Origin: Spirochaetia bacterium
GTDB lineage: Bacteria > Spirochaetota > Spirochaetia > Treponematales > Treponemataceae
Assembly (NCBI GenBank): GCA_022768865.1
Contig: JALELH010000026.1
Coordinates: 1 to 36,152 of the forward strand
Direction: 5' to 3'
Length of the DNA stretch: 36,152 nucleotides
Part shown: positions 14,969 through 23,646 of the stretch, piece by piece
Layout of the letters: each line of letters opens with the position of its first letter
How positions within the stretch are numbered: position 1 is the stretch's first letter
The notes under the pieces: model-generated
Database searches by the model: none
Seen by the model: only the letters and a program-made list of their open reading frames with translations
Told to the model about the DNA's origin: nothing
Translations under genes and position numbers: made by a program

Positions 14969-15973
14969 ATGGATATTGTTTCTGCTGCATTAAGTTTATA
15001 TCTTCTCTTTCCTATTTTAAATGAACGTCAGCAGAGGTATTCTGAACTTATTAAAAAAAATCTTACGTCCAGTCCGCAGGAAGTTGAAAAGCGCCTTGAG
15101 CTTATCAGGTTTTTAAATCTTGAAGAAAACCAGTATGGCAGTGCAGAAGAACTTGTTCTTCCGGAACCAGAGCCTGCAGAAAATGGTGCAGAAAATTCAT
15201 CAGAAAAAAAAGAAACCCTTGTAGAAGTTTACTTAAGGGATAAGGAAAGGCATTTAAAGTTTTATCAGGCAGGAGAAGAAAAATTTGCTGTAGGCAGCAA
15301 AGACGGTTTAAGGTCTTCCGTAGTTTCAGTAAACAAAGATATTTTTAGCCGTTCTAAATTTGATTCATCATACAGGATTATAGAAAAAATAGAGTGGAAA
15401 AACTCCAGTTCCTTTGCCGATGCCATTATGGTCAATAAAAAGAACTGGTTTTATAAAGACAATGCCATTTACATGACGGAAGACGATTTTATTGCAAATA
15501 CTTTTTCTGATTCCGTGCTAAATGAAAAGCTTCTGCCGGTTAAGGTTTCTGTTTATTCACTTACAGAAGAAGAATCTGAAAAGAAAGAAGAAAATAATAA
15601 GGAAGAAACCACCAAAGAAGAAAAGGCCAGGAAAAAAAATCTTTCAGAAATAGATTATTATTCCTATGACGAACAGAACCGCATATCTTACGAAAAACAG
15701 GAACATTACGAGCAGCGTAAAAACGAAACTACACTCAGGCAGAAAGACGTGCTTGTTTACGTTGCAGAAAAAAAATATATATACAAGGAAGGTTTTGATA
15801 ACCCTGACATTAAATTTTATGAAGACGGTAAGTTAAGAAGCCGTGTTGAATACACATGTGAAAATTCTTATTATGAATATCTGTATTTTCCCGGCGGAGC
15901 AGAGGTCAGGTCTAAATATGAAGACGGAACAAAAACAGAAGAAAAGATTATTTTTGCTGGAGAAAGTTTATGA
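14969..15973 (+). CDS. Hypothetical protein with a hydrophobic N-terminus and toxin_YwqK/MORN-like C-terminus
   Basis: I do not recognise the family. The 334-residue product has a hydrophobic stretch at about 4-18 that could be a signal anchor, then is very rich in Lys and Glu, with a low-complexity segment near 203-225. The last 60 residues contain repeats of the type KFYEDGKLRSRVEY and VRSKYEDGTKTEEKI, recalling YwqK/MORN-like beta-hairpin repeats. It starts 3 bp after ftsY and overlaps the following permease by ATGA. Inference: an envelope-associated protein produced together with the Lol-type exporter, perhaps at the periplasmic side. Confidence 0.65.
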   Translation: MDIVSAALSLYLLFPILNERQQRYSELIKKNLTSSPQEVEKRLELIRFLNLEENQYGSAEELVLPEPEPAENGAENSSEKKETLVEVYLRDKERHLKFYQAGEEKFAVGSKDGLRSSVVSVNKDIFSRSKFDSSYRIIEKIEWKNSSSFADAIMVNKKNWFYKDNAIYMTEDDFIANTFSDSVLNEKLLPVKVSVYSLTEEESEKKEENNKEETTKEEKARKKNLSEIDYYSYDEQNRISYEKQEHYEQRKNETTLRQKDVLVYVAEKKYIYKEGFDNPDIKFYEDGKLRSRVEYTCENSYYEYLYFPGGAEVRSKYEDGTKTEEKIIFAGESL

Positions 15974-17196
15974 GCAGTTTTAAATGGGTATTTTTTGTTT
16001 CCCGGCGGTTTTCTAAAGTAGACCGTAAAGGCAGAACGGCCGTAACTTCCTTTCTTGCTTCTTTAGGTGTGTGCTTTGGCGTTATGGCACTTATTGTTGT
16101 TATGGCTGTAATGAACGGATTCCAGATGTCTTACATAGATTCCATTATGGAAATTTCTTCCTATCATATAAGGGTTTCCGGAATTGCAAAAGACAGGGAA
16201 AATGAATTCCTTGAATTCTGTAAAAACAATAAAAAGATTACCTGTGCCGTGCCTTTTTTAGAAGCACAGGGGCTTATGGCAGGCAGAAACGAAAACCAAA
16301 GTGCTTCTATAATCCGTGCAGTTCCTGAAAATATAATGAGTCATGATGCAGGCTTTAAAAAGGAACTTAAAATTATTTCCGGCAAGTTTGATTTGGCCGA
16401 TGAAAATTCCATTGTGGTTGGAAATACCATTGCCTGGAACCTGGGTCTAAGAAGGGGTAGCAAGGTAAATATAGCGGCTTTAAGCGGTTCTTCTGATACT
16501 GACCTTCTTTCTGCCAGCAGGATTTTTACGGTCAAGGGAATTTTTTACTGCGGATATGCTGATATTAATGCAGGCTATTGTTTTATAAACATGAATGCAG
16601 GTCAAAGCAATTTTGGAAAAGATTGTCCTTTAGTTTACGGACTTAAACTTAAATCTTCAGCAGGTGATTCTGCCGTCCTTAACGAAATTAAAGAAAACTT
16701 TCCTGATGTAAATGCCGTAAGCTGGCGTGAATTTAACCGCGGCTTTTTCGGCGTCCTTAGAATGGAAAAAAATATTCTTTTTATTCTGGTTCTTTTGATT
16801 TTTGTTGTTGTTGCCATAAATATTTACAATGCATTCAAAAAACTAGTTTATGAACGCAAGACAGAAATTGCAGTTCTTTCTGCTTTGGGCGGTGGAAAAA
16901 AAAGCATACGCAATATTTTCCTTTTTCAGGGAATTAAGACAGGTTTGCTAGGGGCTGTTCCGGGATTTATTCTTGGAATAACTCTTAGCAAAAATATTTC
17001 AAAAATATTTGAAACTGCTGCGGCTGTTACTGGAAATTCCATGTTCAGCGTTTATGCTTCCATACCGTCAAGGCTTGTTCCCCATGAAGTTTTTGTAATT
17101 TTTATGTTCGGGCTTTGTTCTTCTATGGCGGCATCCTGGATTGCAGGCAAAAGTATTTTAAGGCTGACTGTTTCGGAGGTACTTAGAGATGAATGA
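15970..17196 (+). CDS. LolC/LolE-family lipoprotein-exporter permease (FtsX-like), first
   Basis: The 408-residue protein has the LolC/E layout: a basic N-terminus (FFVSRRFSKVDRKGR), membrane segment 1 (about 30-50, VCFGVMALIVVMAVMNGF), a large periplasmic domain (about 50-265), then three membrane segments toward the C-terminus (about 270-290, 317-340, 372-395). The ALIVVMAVMNGF motif is characteristic of LolC/E. It would pair with the second permease (17869-19188) and LolD to move lipoproteins from the inner membrane to a carrier. GGAG precedes the start, and both ends overlap neighbours (ATGA upstream, 8 bp with lolD downstream). Confidence 0.85.
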   Translation: MSSFKWVFFVSRRFSKVDRKGRTAVTSFLASLGVCFGVMALIVVMAVMNGFQMSYIDSIMEISSYHIRVSGIAKDRENEFLEFCKNNKKITCAVPFLEAQGLMAGRNENQSASIIRAVPENIMSHDAGFKKELKIISGKFDLADENSIVVGNTIAWNLGLRRGSKVNIAALSGSSDTDLLSASRIFTVKGIFYCGYADINAGYCFINMNAGQSNFGKDCPLVYGLKLKSSAGDSAVLNEIKENFPDVNAVSWREFNRGFFGVLRMEKNILFILVLLIFVVVAINIYNAFKKLVYERKTEIAVLSALGGGKKSIRNIFLFQGIKTGLLGAVPGFILGITLSKNISKIFETAAAVTGNSMFSVYASIPSRLVPHEVFVIFMFGLCSSMAASWIAGKSILRLTVSEVLRDE

Positions 17197-17872
17197 ATTT
17201 ATTTTGACTTTAGAAAATATAGAAAAGACTTATGTTTCTTCCGGAGAAACCCTTACAATCATAAAGAATCTTTCCCTTAATGTTGAACGCGGCAAAAAGT
17301 GCGTTATAGTCGGAAAAAGCGGCAGCGGCAAATCTACCTTGCTTAACATTATCGGAGGCCTTGATAATGCAACTTCCGGCAATGTTTTTGTCAACGGTCA
17401 GAATGTAGGCCTTATGAACGAAAGGCAGAAAAATGACTTCAGAAAAAATGTCCTTGGTCTTGTGTTTCAGTTTCATTATCTTTTAAAGGATTTTACGGCA
17501 GTTGAAAATATTTTTCTTCCGGCTTATATGGCAGGTGTTCCTAAAAAACAGGCAATGGAAAAGGCACTTCAGCTGCTGGAAGATATAGGACTTTCAGACA
17601 GAAAAGACCACCTGCCTTCTGAACTTTCCGGTGGTGAACGTCAGCGTGTTGCCGTAGCCCGCAGCCTTGTAAACAATCCGGAACTTATTCTTGCCGATGA
17701 ACCTACGGGTAACCTGGACCCTGAAAATTCAGTTTTAATAGGCGATATGCTTTTTTCTCTTTCTGAAAAATACGGAAAAACACTTGTCCTTGTTACCCAT
17801 GACATGAACCTTGCTTCAAAAGGTGATGTGGTTTATTCAATAGAAAAGGGCAGCCTGGTGGAAAAGAAATGA
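17189..17872 (+). CDS. lolD: Lipoprotein-releasing system ATP-binding protein LolD
   Basis: The 227-residue ABC ATPase is of the LolD/MacB class. It has Walker A GKSGSGKST (42-50), Q-loop Gln94, signature LSGGERQRVAVARS (146-159), Walker B ELILADEPTGNLDP (165-178) and the switch VTHD (about 202-205). It powers the two flanking LolC/E-type permeases. The start overlaps the upstream gene by 8 bp and is preceded by GGAGG, 8 nt away; the stop overlaps the next start by ATGA. MacB/FtsE-type ATPases share the same motifs; the LolC/E-like partners favour LolD. Confidence 0.9.
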   Translation: MNEFILTLENIEKTYVSSGETLTIIKNLSLNVERGKKCVIVGKSGSGKSTLLNIIGGLDNATSGNVFVNGQNVGLMNERQKNDFRKNVLGLVFQFHYLLKDFTAVENIFLPAYMAGVPKKQAMEKALQLLEDIGLSDRKDHLPSELSGGERQRVAVARSLVNNPELILADEPTGNLDPENSVLIGDMLFSLSEKYGKTLVLVTHDMNLASKGDVVYSIEKGSLVEKK

Positions 17873-19188
17873 CCTTTGCTTCTTCTTTACTTTATGCAAA
17901 AAAAGTTTTTTTCTCTAAGACAAACCGCGGTTCAGAAAAAAGTTCCGGCAGGAGGTCTTTAACCGGTGCCATAATATGCATTGCCGTAAGTTTAATACCT
18001 TTAGTTGCCGTTCTTTCCGTAAGCAGCGGAATGATTTCAGGCATTACCGGCAGGATGATTCATCTTTCAACCCAGGATATTCAGGTTACACTGGATAAAG
18101 AATCTATATATGCAAAATCAGAAAATGAAATGCTAAACCTTGCTTCCAGCCTGTGCAGTGCAGATGGTGCAGTGGCTGCATATTCTGAAGTTAATCTTAT
18201 GGCCCTTGCCGCAGGCTCTTCTTTTAGAAGCGGTGCTTCTGTGCGTGCAGTTGAAAAAGACATTTTTGAAAAGAATAAATATTTTTCTTCTTTCTTTAAT
18301 ATTGTTGAAGGTGACATTGATTTATCAAAAGAGCGTAATGCCGTTATAGGAAAAAAACTTTCAGAAATCCTTGGACTTCATGCTGGTGACAATTTAAAGT
18401 TAATTACATTAAGAAAAGCTGCAGGCAAAACTGTGCCTAAGGTTTCTGTTTTTAAGGTTACGGGCATTGTTTCATGCGGCTATCAGGAACTTGATGCTCT
18501 GTGGGTTTTTGTTCCCTTAGAAAATGCCTTTAATGCTTTTAAAAACTCTTCAATGGAATATTACGTAAGCATTGAAACAGACAGGACTTTTTCTGAAACT
18601 CTGGAAAAAACACTTCTTGAACTTAAAAAAATGCTTCTTTCTGATTTTAACAGCGGCAGATTTTCTATTGATACATGGAAAAACATTAACGCTGCCCAGT
18701 TTGAAAACTTTGCTTCTACAAGGGCATTATTAATTGTAATTATGTTTGCCATAATCCTTGCTGCAAGCATAAACATAAGTGCTGCCATCGTAATGGTTGT
18801 AATGGAAAGAAAAAAGGAAATTGCAATTTTAAAAAGCACGGGTGCTTCTTCCGGTGGCATTGCCCTTTCTTTTGTAATGACAGGACTTTTTACAGGTTTA
18901 AGCGGAATTTTAATAGGAATCCCTGCCGGTTTATTGATTTCTGTTTTTATAAACCCATTGATAAGCGGTGTTGAACATATCGTAAACTTCTGTCTTGGTT
19001 TATTTAACGCAGGCCATATAAAGTTTCTTGACCCTGCATTTTATCTGCAGCAGATACCTGTTGTAATACCATGGTCAGAAATATGCTTAATAATGGTTTC
19101 AGTAATAGTTCTTTCCATTATAGTGTCTGTCTTACCATCAATAAAAGCCGGCAAATCCAACATAACGGAAGTATTAAGTAAGAATTAA
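17869..19188 (+). CDS. LolC/LolE-family lipoprotein-exporter permease (FtsX-like), second
   Basis: The 439-residue protein resembles the first permease in layout but not closely in sequence. A basic N-terminus is followed by a membrane segment at about 32-52 (IICIAVSLIPLVAVLSVSSGM), a periplasmic domain to about 280, then three membrane segments (about 283-308, 330-358, 398-425). MVVMERKKEIAILKSTGAS (about 308-326) is the conserved cytoplasmic loop of FtsX-like permeases that couples to the ATPase. With the first permease and LolD it would form a C1-D2-E1 complex. It ends the operon; the hairpin at 19226-19326 follows. Confidence 0.85.
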   Translation: MTFASSLLYAKKVFFSKTNRGSEKSSGRRSLTGAIICIAVSLIPLVAVLSVSSGMISGITGRMIHLSTQDIQVTLDKESIYAKSENEMLNLASSLCSADGAVAAYSEVNLMALAAGSSFRSGASVRAVEKDIFEKNKYFSSFFNIVEGDIDLSKERNAVIGKKLSEILGLHAGDNLKLITLRKAAGKTVPKVSVFKVTGIVSCGYQELDALWVFVPLENAFNAFKNSSMEYYVSIETDRTFSETLEKTLLELKKMLLSDFNSGRFSIDTWKNINAAQFENFASTRALLIVIMFAIILAASINISAAIVMVVMERKKEIAILKSTGASSGGIALSFVMTGLFTGLSGILIGIPAGLLISVFINPLISGVEHIVNFCLGLFNAGHIKFLDPAFYLQQIPVVIPWSEICLIMVSVIVLSIIVSVLPSIKAGKSNITEVLSKN

Positions 19189-19225
19189 GTTATATTAGAT
19201 TAAAATGCTGTAATATTTCATTTGC

Positions 19226-19326
19226 AAATAAACGCCGTAGGCAGGTTCAGGAATGAAAAAAAATCTGCACAAACGTAGTGCGGAAGCCTTTTTTTCAGGC
19301 CTGGTTCTGCCGAAAGGCGTTTATTT
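19226..19326. repeat. 101-bp imperfect long inverted repeat (extended hairpin)
   Basis: Arms pair from outside in: AAATAAACGCC (19226-19236) with GGCGTTTATTT (19316-19326); GGCAG (19240-19244) with CTGCC (19307-19311); CAGG (19248-19251) with CCTG (19300-19303); TGAAAAAAA (19254-19262) with TTTTTTTCA (19289-19297); TCTGCAC (19264-19270) with GTGCGGA (19278-19284), loop AAACGTA. About 36 base pairs are interrupted only by small internal loops. It lies between the last lol gene and the mcsA promoter. It could be a MITE-like remnant, a structured RNA or an elaborate terminator (the inner hairpin is followed by seven T). No target-site duplication is obvious. Confidence 0.8.
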
Positions 19327-19357
19327 ATATAATATGATATTTATTATATGTTGTTTT

Positions 19358-19386
19358 TTGAATTTTTATAGAATTTATTGTATATT
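19358..19386 (+). promoter_or_regulatory. Promoter of mcsA-mcsB-clpC
   Basis: -35 TTGAAT (19358-19363), 17-nt spacer, -10 TATATT (19381-19386). The predicted start near 19393 gives a leader of about 19 nt containing AGGAA, 6 nt before the mcsA ATG. I see no CtsR-type (GGTCAAA repeats) or CIRCE operator here. Confidence 0.65.
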
Positions 19387-19411
19387 AGACTTAAGGTATG
19401 AGGAAATTTTG

Positions 19412-19948
19412 ATGATTTGTGACTTTTGCCACGAACGGGAAGCCGTAATTTTTATGGAACAGATGACCGGATTAGGTCAGCGCAGAAAAATAAATATTTG
19501 TCTTGAATGTGCCATAGACAGGGGAATTTCTCCTGATCCTAAAAGCATTGAGTCTTCTATTGGTAATCTTTTTAAAGAACTTTCAGAAGTTTCAAAAAAG
19601 ATTACAGAAAGGGAAAACAGGGTTTGCCCTGTCTGCGGAACTAAACTTGGAGATATAAAAAAGACTGGCAAAACAGGCTGCCCTGAATGCTACGCAATTT
19701 TTAAAAATGAAATAAGGCAGGCCTTGGAAAATAACGGCGTAAAGGATGTATTTAAGGGAACCATGCCTGCACGCCTTTCTACAATTCATTCTGTTTTAAA
19801 TGACCGTGTAATCCTTCAGAATAAGCTGAACGATGCCCTTGAAAGGGAAGATTATGAAAAGGCTGCCATGTACCGCGACTATTTAAAAGCATTGGAAAGT
19901 CATGCAGTTTCTGATGGTTCTGCTGCAAGCCAGAAAGAGGACCAGTAA
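19412..19948 (+). CDS. mcsA: McsA-type zinc-binding adaptor with UVR motif
   Basis: The 178-residue protein has two paired-cysteine zinc sites: Cys3/Cys6 with Cys30/Cys33, and Cys72/Cys75 with Cys90/Cys93. A C-terminal UvrB/UvrC motif (about 138-170, LNDALEREDYEKAAMYRDYLKAL) matches McsA, the activator of the protein-arginine kinase McsB and ClpC adaptor in Firmicutes. I chose the ATG at 19412, 6 nt after AGGAA; a longer frame from 19253 would read through the hairpin and promoter with no McsA-like sequence. The stop overlaps the mcsB start (TAATG). Confidence 0.9.
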   Translation: MICDFCHEREAVIFMEQMTGLGQRRKINICLECAIDRGISPDPKSIESSIGNLFKELSEVSKKITERENRVCPVCGTKLGDIKKTGKTGCPECYAIFKNEIRQALENNGVKDVFKGTMPARLSTIHSVLNDRVILQNKLNDALEREDYEKAAMYRDYLKALESHAVSDGSAASQKEDQ

Positions 19949-21063
19949 TGTTAAAGAAAGAAAAATCTTCTGTTTCTGATGCATGGTATACTAGTCCCGG
20001 ACTTAATCAGGATGTTGTAATTTCTTCAACTTCTACTTTAAGAAGAAATCTTGCAAATTTTCCTTTTCCGCCAAAACTTCATCAGGCAGAAGCAGACCGC
20101 ATTCAGTCTATAATGTTTGATGCCTTTAATTATCTTGCTGATGCAGATGACTATCAGGCTGTTTCCATAGAAAAGCTGGATGCCATCGGAAAAAAGATAA
20201 TGCACGAAAGAGCCATTCTTGAAAATAGTGATATTGCCCAAGGCGGAATCATCATGCGCAACGACGGAATGCTTGCCTGCACCGTAAACACAGAAGACCA
20301 TTCCGTTTTGTCTTCTTTTAAATCCGGCCTTGCTTTAGATGAAACAACAAAAAGTGTTTATCAGATTGACGGCGAACTTCAAAAGCATGTTCAGTATGCA
20401 GCAAGCTATGATTTCGGCTATCTTACAAGTTTTATTTTGAATTCTGGGAGCGGCCTTTGCCTTTCCGTTGTGCTCCATCTTCCTGCATGTTCACTTTTAC
20501 AGGAAGTAGGCAACCTGGCAAAAAAACTTTCAGATGATGGTTTTGACCTGCGTGCACGTTACGGTTCCGGCAGCACAGGAAATTTAAGCGGTTACGGAAG
20601 CCGTGGTTCTGCTTTGGGAGCTTACTATAAGCTTACGACAAAAAGCAGTGCAGGGGGGACAGAACTTGAACAGCTTGCTTCCATGAAGGTTGCAGTTCAG
20701 GAAGTTGTAAAGGCAGAACTTAATGCAAGAAAAAAATGCAGGTCTTCCCGCGTAACTGAAATTGCAAACTATACATACAGGTCCCTTGCCCTTGCAAAGT
20801 CCAGTTTTTTTATTAATTTAAAAGAAGCAGTTGATATTATAAGCGGCATAAAATTCGGAGTGGATTTAGGAATTTTAAGCGGCATTGAAGATACAGAACT
20901 TCATGCCCTTCTTTACAGAATTCAGGAAGGACATTTAGAGTATGTTTTAAATACGGGTAAATTTAAATTTGAAAAGGATATTCAGGATAATAAGGCAAAA
21001 CAGATAGAACGTCTGAGGGCTCTTATTCTGCAGGAATCATTTGAAGAAATAGAAAAGCCTTAA
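19948..21063 (+). CDS. mcsB: McsB-family protein (ATP:guanido phosphotransferase fold), probably catalytically degenerate
   Basis: The 371 residues align along their length with McsB protein-arginine kinase: DVVISS near 22-27, EDH (116-118), GYLTS (157-161), HLPA (177-180), then the helical C-terminal region. Compared with the Bacillus sequence as I remember it, key residues are changed. The SSRIRLARN arginines read SSTSTLRRN (Thr28, Thr30). The active-site Cys in TSCPTN is Phe162. The following GTGLRAS reads GSGLCLS, losing the Arg. The GEG glutamate (Glu212 in Bacillus) is Ser207. The C-terminal RDxxRA phosphoarginine site is not seen. So it may be a pseudokinase or act with different chemistry. 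AGAGGA precedes the start. Confidence 0.8.
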   Translation: MLKKEKSSVSDAWYTSPGLNQDVVISSTSTLRRNLANFPFPPKLHQAEADRIQSIMFDAFNYLADADDYQAVSIEKLDAIGKKIMHERAILENSDIAQGGIIMRNDGMLACTVNTEDHSVLSSFKSGLALDETTKSVYQIDGELQKHVQYAASYDFGYLTSFILNSGSGLCLSVVLHLPACSLLQEVGNLAKKLSDDGFDLRARYGSGSTGNLSGYGSRGSALGAYYKLTTKSSAGGTELEQLASMKVAVQEVVKAELNARKKCRSSRVTEIANYTYRSLALAKSSFFINLKEAVDIISGIKFGVDLGILSGIEDTELHALLYRIQEGHLEYVLNTGKFKFEKDIQDNKAKQIERLRALILQESFEEIEKP

Positions 21064-21075
21064 GGAAGGTTTGTT

Positions 21076-23634
21076 ATGTATGAGAATTTTTCGCCAAGGG
21101 CAAAAAGACTTTTAGTAGCCCTTGCACAGGATGAAGCATATAATTCAGGCAGCAAGGCTGTTGACCCTGAACACATTATTCTTGCTCTTTTAAAATCAGC
21201 AGACGGCTTAGGATATATTGTCCTTCAGAGCTTAAGAATCAATGTCCTTACCATGCAGCTTGCCATTGAGCAGAACTTTATTACAAAATATCCTGCACCG
21301 GATTTAAGGACGTTTCCAAATTCTGAACGAACAGACAAGTTTTTAAAGCAGTGTGCCTTTGTTGCAAAAGCCATGGGCAATAATTATGTAGGCACAGAAC
21401 ACATGATTTTGGCTGCCGTTACGGAAGAACATTCCCTTTTGTGGGCATATTTTAAAAAGGCAGAAATATCTGCCGATCAGATAAAAAAAGCAATAATTGA
21501 AATACAGCGTAAGATTCCTTCTTCTGCAATGAACCAGAAACTTGAATCTGACGAAGGTAATTTTATAGGCGATAATGCAGTTCCCTTTATGTCAGACGGT
21601 AGTACCCAGCAGAAAAAAGCAAAAAACGACAGCATCCTTGCACAGTTTTCCCGTGACCTTACGGAAGTTGCAAAAGAAGGAGCCATGGATCCGGTTGTGG
21701 GCAGGGATAAGGAAGTTCAGCGCGTAGTGCAGATTTTAAGCCGCAGGACAAAAAACAATCCGCTTCTTTTAGGCGAACCTGGAGTGGGCAAGACAGCCAT
21801 TGTAGAAGGCCTGGCACAGAGAATAGAAAAAGGAAATGTTCCTTCTGATTTGCTTTCCAAGCGTGTAATTCAGCTGGACCTTGCTGCCATGGTTGCAGGC
21901 ACAAAATACCGCGGTGAATTTGAAGAGCGCCTTAAGCGTGTAATGAAAGAAATAAAAGACGCAAAAAATATTATTCTTTTTATTGATGAACTTCATACCA
22001 TAATTGGAGCAGGCGGTCCTGAAGGCGGACTTGATGCAGGCAATATGATTAAGCCAGCCCTAAGCCGCGGAGAACTTCAGATAATCGGTGCTACAACAAC
22101 AAAGGAATACAGAAAATATTTTGAAAAGGACAGTGCCCTTGTGCGCCGTTTTCAGATTGTTCATGTAGATGAACCTTCAGAAAAAGAAACAGAAGAAATC
22201 CTTAATGGTCTTAAAGCAAATTATGAAGAATATCATCACGTAAAATACGATGACGATGTAATTCCTTTGATTGTAAAGTATTCTAAACGCTACATAAACG
22301 AAAGGTTCCTGCCGGACAAGGCAATAGATATTCTTGATGAAGCAGGAGCTGCAAAAAAGATTCTTGAAGATACAAGACCGGAAGGACTTGAACAGCTTGA
22401 ACTTGAATACAGCAAGCTTAATGAACAGAAAAGGGAACTTGTTGCAAGTCAGGAATACGAAAAAGCAGCATGGGTCAGGGATAAGGCAAATGGCCTGCGC
22501 CTTGAAATTGATGAACTTAACAAAAAATGGAAAACCGCAGACGGCAATAAAAAACGCATTGTAAATGCTGAAGATGTATGCAGGATAATTTCCGGCATTA
22601 CAGGCATTGACCTTTCTAAACTTGATGACGGAAAGTCTGCAAGGCTTCTTAATATGGAAAAAGAAATTCATAAGGAAGTAATAGGTCAGGATGAAGCCGT
22701 AAGTTTAATAAGCAGTGCCGTGCGCAGAAACAGGGCAGGGGTCTCTTCCGGACACAGGCCTATGGGTTCTTTTATTTTCCTTGGACCTACAGGCGTTGGA
22801 AAAACCCAGCTTGCCAAAAGCCTTGCTAAATTCCTTTTTGGAACAGAAGATGCCCTTATTCGTGTAGACATGAGCGATTACATGGAAAAACAGAATGCTT
22901 CCCGCCTTGTTGGTGCACCTCCGGGATACGTAGGCTACGAAGAAGGTGGAACCCTTACGGAACAGGTTCGGCAGCGCCCTTATTCTGTTGTTCTTCTTGA
23001 TGAAATTGAAAAGGCACACCACGACATTTACAACCTGCTTTTGCAGATTCTTGAAGAAGGTGAACTTAAAGACAATCTTGGCCACACTGTTTCTTTCCGC
23101 AACTGCCTTGTAATAATGACAAGCAATGCCGGTGCACGTGAAATTACGGCAGACAGCCGCATGGGATTTTCTACGTTAAAGGAAGGCCTGCTTCCTTATG
23201 ACGACATTAAGTCAAGTGCCATGGAAGAACTTAAGCGCATAATGTCTCCGGAACTTTTAAACCGCATTGATGACGTTGTTGTTTTCAACGCACTTTCAAG
23301 GGCAGAAGTTTCAAACATTCTTGACATTCAGCTGGCAGAACTTCAGGCACGCCTTTCAGAAAAAAATATCCTTCTTGAAGTTAAGCCTAAGGCAAGAGCT
23401 TATCTGGTAGACAACGGATACGAACCAAGCATGGGTGCCCGCCCTATGCGCCGCCTGATACAGCGCCAGGTAGAAGATCCTTTGTCTGTAATTCTTCTTG
23501 AAAATCCGGAAGTTATGGTAGACGGAATTTTAAAGACAGTTACCATTGACTGCAGCGGCAATAAACTTGTACTTAAAGTTAAGAAACCGAAGGCAAAGAA
23601 AGAAGAAACGGAACCAAATCTGGTTACGGTTTAA
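21076..23634 (+). CDS. clpC: ATP-dependent Clp protease ATPase subunit ClpC
   Basis: The 852-residue Hsp100 unfoldase has an N-domain (two Clp_N repeats, 1-145), AAA1 with Walker A GEPGVGKT (233-240), a middle domain holding a UVR motif (about 446-481, EYEKAAWVRDKA), and AAA2 with Walker A GPTGVGKT (570-577). Met-Gly-Phe (696-698) corresponds to the VGF loop that docks ClpP. The N-domain glutamates in PEHIILALL (Glu32) and GTEHMILA (Glu108) match those that bind phosphoarginine in B. subtilis ClpC. The UVR motif and McsA next door support ClpC rather than ClpA or ClpB. A strong ribosome-binding site (GGAAGG) lies in the 12-bp gap after mcsB. Confidence 0.95.
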   Translation: MYENFSPRAKRLLVALAQDEAYNSGSKAVDPEHIILALLKSADGLGYIVLQSLRINVLTMQLAIEQNFITKYPAPDLRTFPNSERTDKFLKQCAFVAKAMGNNYVGTEHMILAAVTEEHSLLWAYFKKAEISADQIKKAIIEIQRKIPSSAMNQKLESDEGNFIGDNAVPFMSDGSTQQKKAKNDSILAQFSRDLTEVAKEGAMDPVVGRDKEVQRVVQILSRRTKNNPLLLGEPGVGKTAIVEGLAQRIEKGNVPSDLLSKRVIQLDLAAMVAGTKYRGEFEERLKRVMKEIKDAKNIILFIDELHTIIGAGGPEGGLDAGNMIKPALSRGELQIIGATTTKEYRKYFEKDSALVRRFQIVHVDEPSEKETEEILNGLKANYEEYHHVKYDDDVIPLIVKYSKRYINERFLPDKAIDILDEAGAAKKILEDTRPEGLEQLELEYSKLNEQKRELVASQEYEKAAWVRDKANGLRLEIDELNKKWKTADGNKKRIVNAEDVCRIISGITGIDLSKLDDGKSARLLNMEKEIHKEVIGQDEAVSLISSAVRRNRAGVSSGHRPMGSFIFLGPTGVGKTQLAKSLAKFLFGTEDALIRVDMSDYMEKQNASRLVGAPPGYVGYEEGGTLTEQVRQRPYSVVLLDEIEKAHHDIYNLLLQILEEGELKDNLGHTVSFRNCLVIMTSNAGAREITADSRMGFSTLKEGLLPYDDIKSSAMEELKRIMSPELLNRIDDVVVFNALSRAEVSNILDIQLAELQARLSEKNILLEVKPKARAYLVDNGYEPSMGARPMRRLIQRQVEDPLSVILLENPEVMVDGILKTVTIDCSGNKLVLKVKKPKAKKEETEPNLVTV

Positions 23635-23646
23635 CTTTTAACGACT

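Noticed and set aside
19226..19326. The long hairpin as SRP RNA, 6S RNA or tmRNA.
   Set aside because: The SRP apical GGAAG-type loops, a tmRNA tag frame or tRNA-like ends, and a 6S-type central bubble are not seen; size also disagrees for tmRNA and 6S.
19253..19411. An N-terminal extension of McsA starting at 19253.
   Set aside because: It would be encoded by the hairpin and the mcsA promoter, has no McsA-like sequence, and the ATG at 19412 has a good ribosome-binding site and starts at the zinc motif.
22177..22671. Antisense open frames within clpC, and similar ones in pnp, prfB and infB.
   Set aside because: They are Phe/Cys/Asn-rich reverse shadows of strongly coding genes with no initiation signals.
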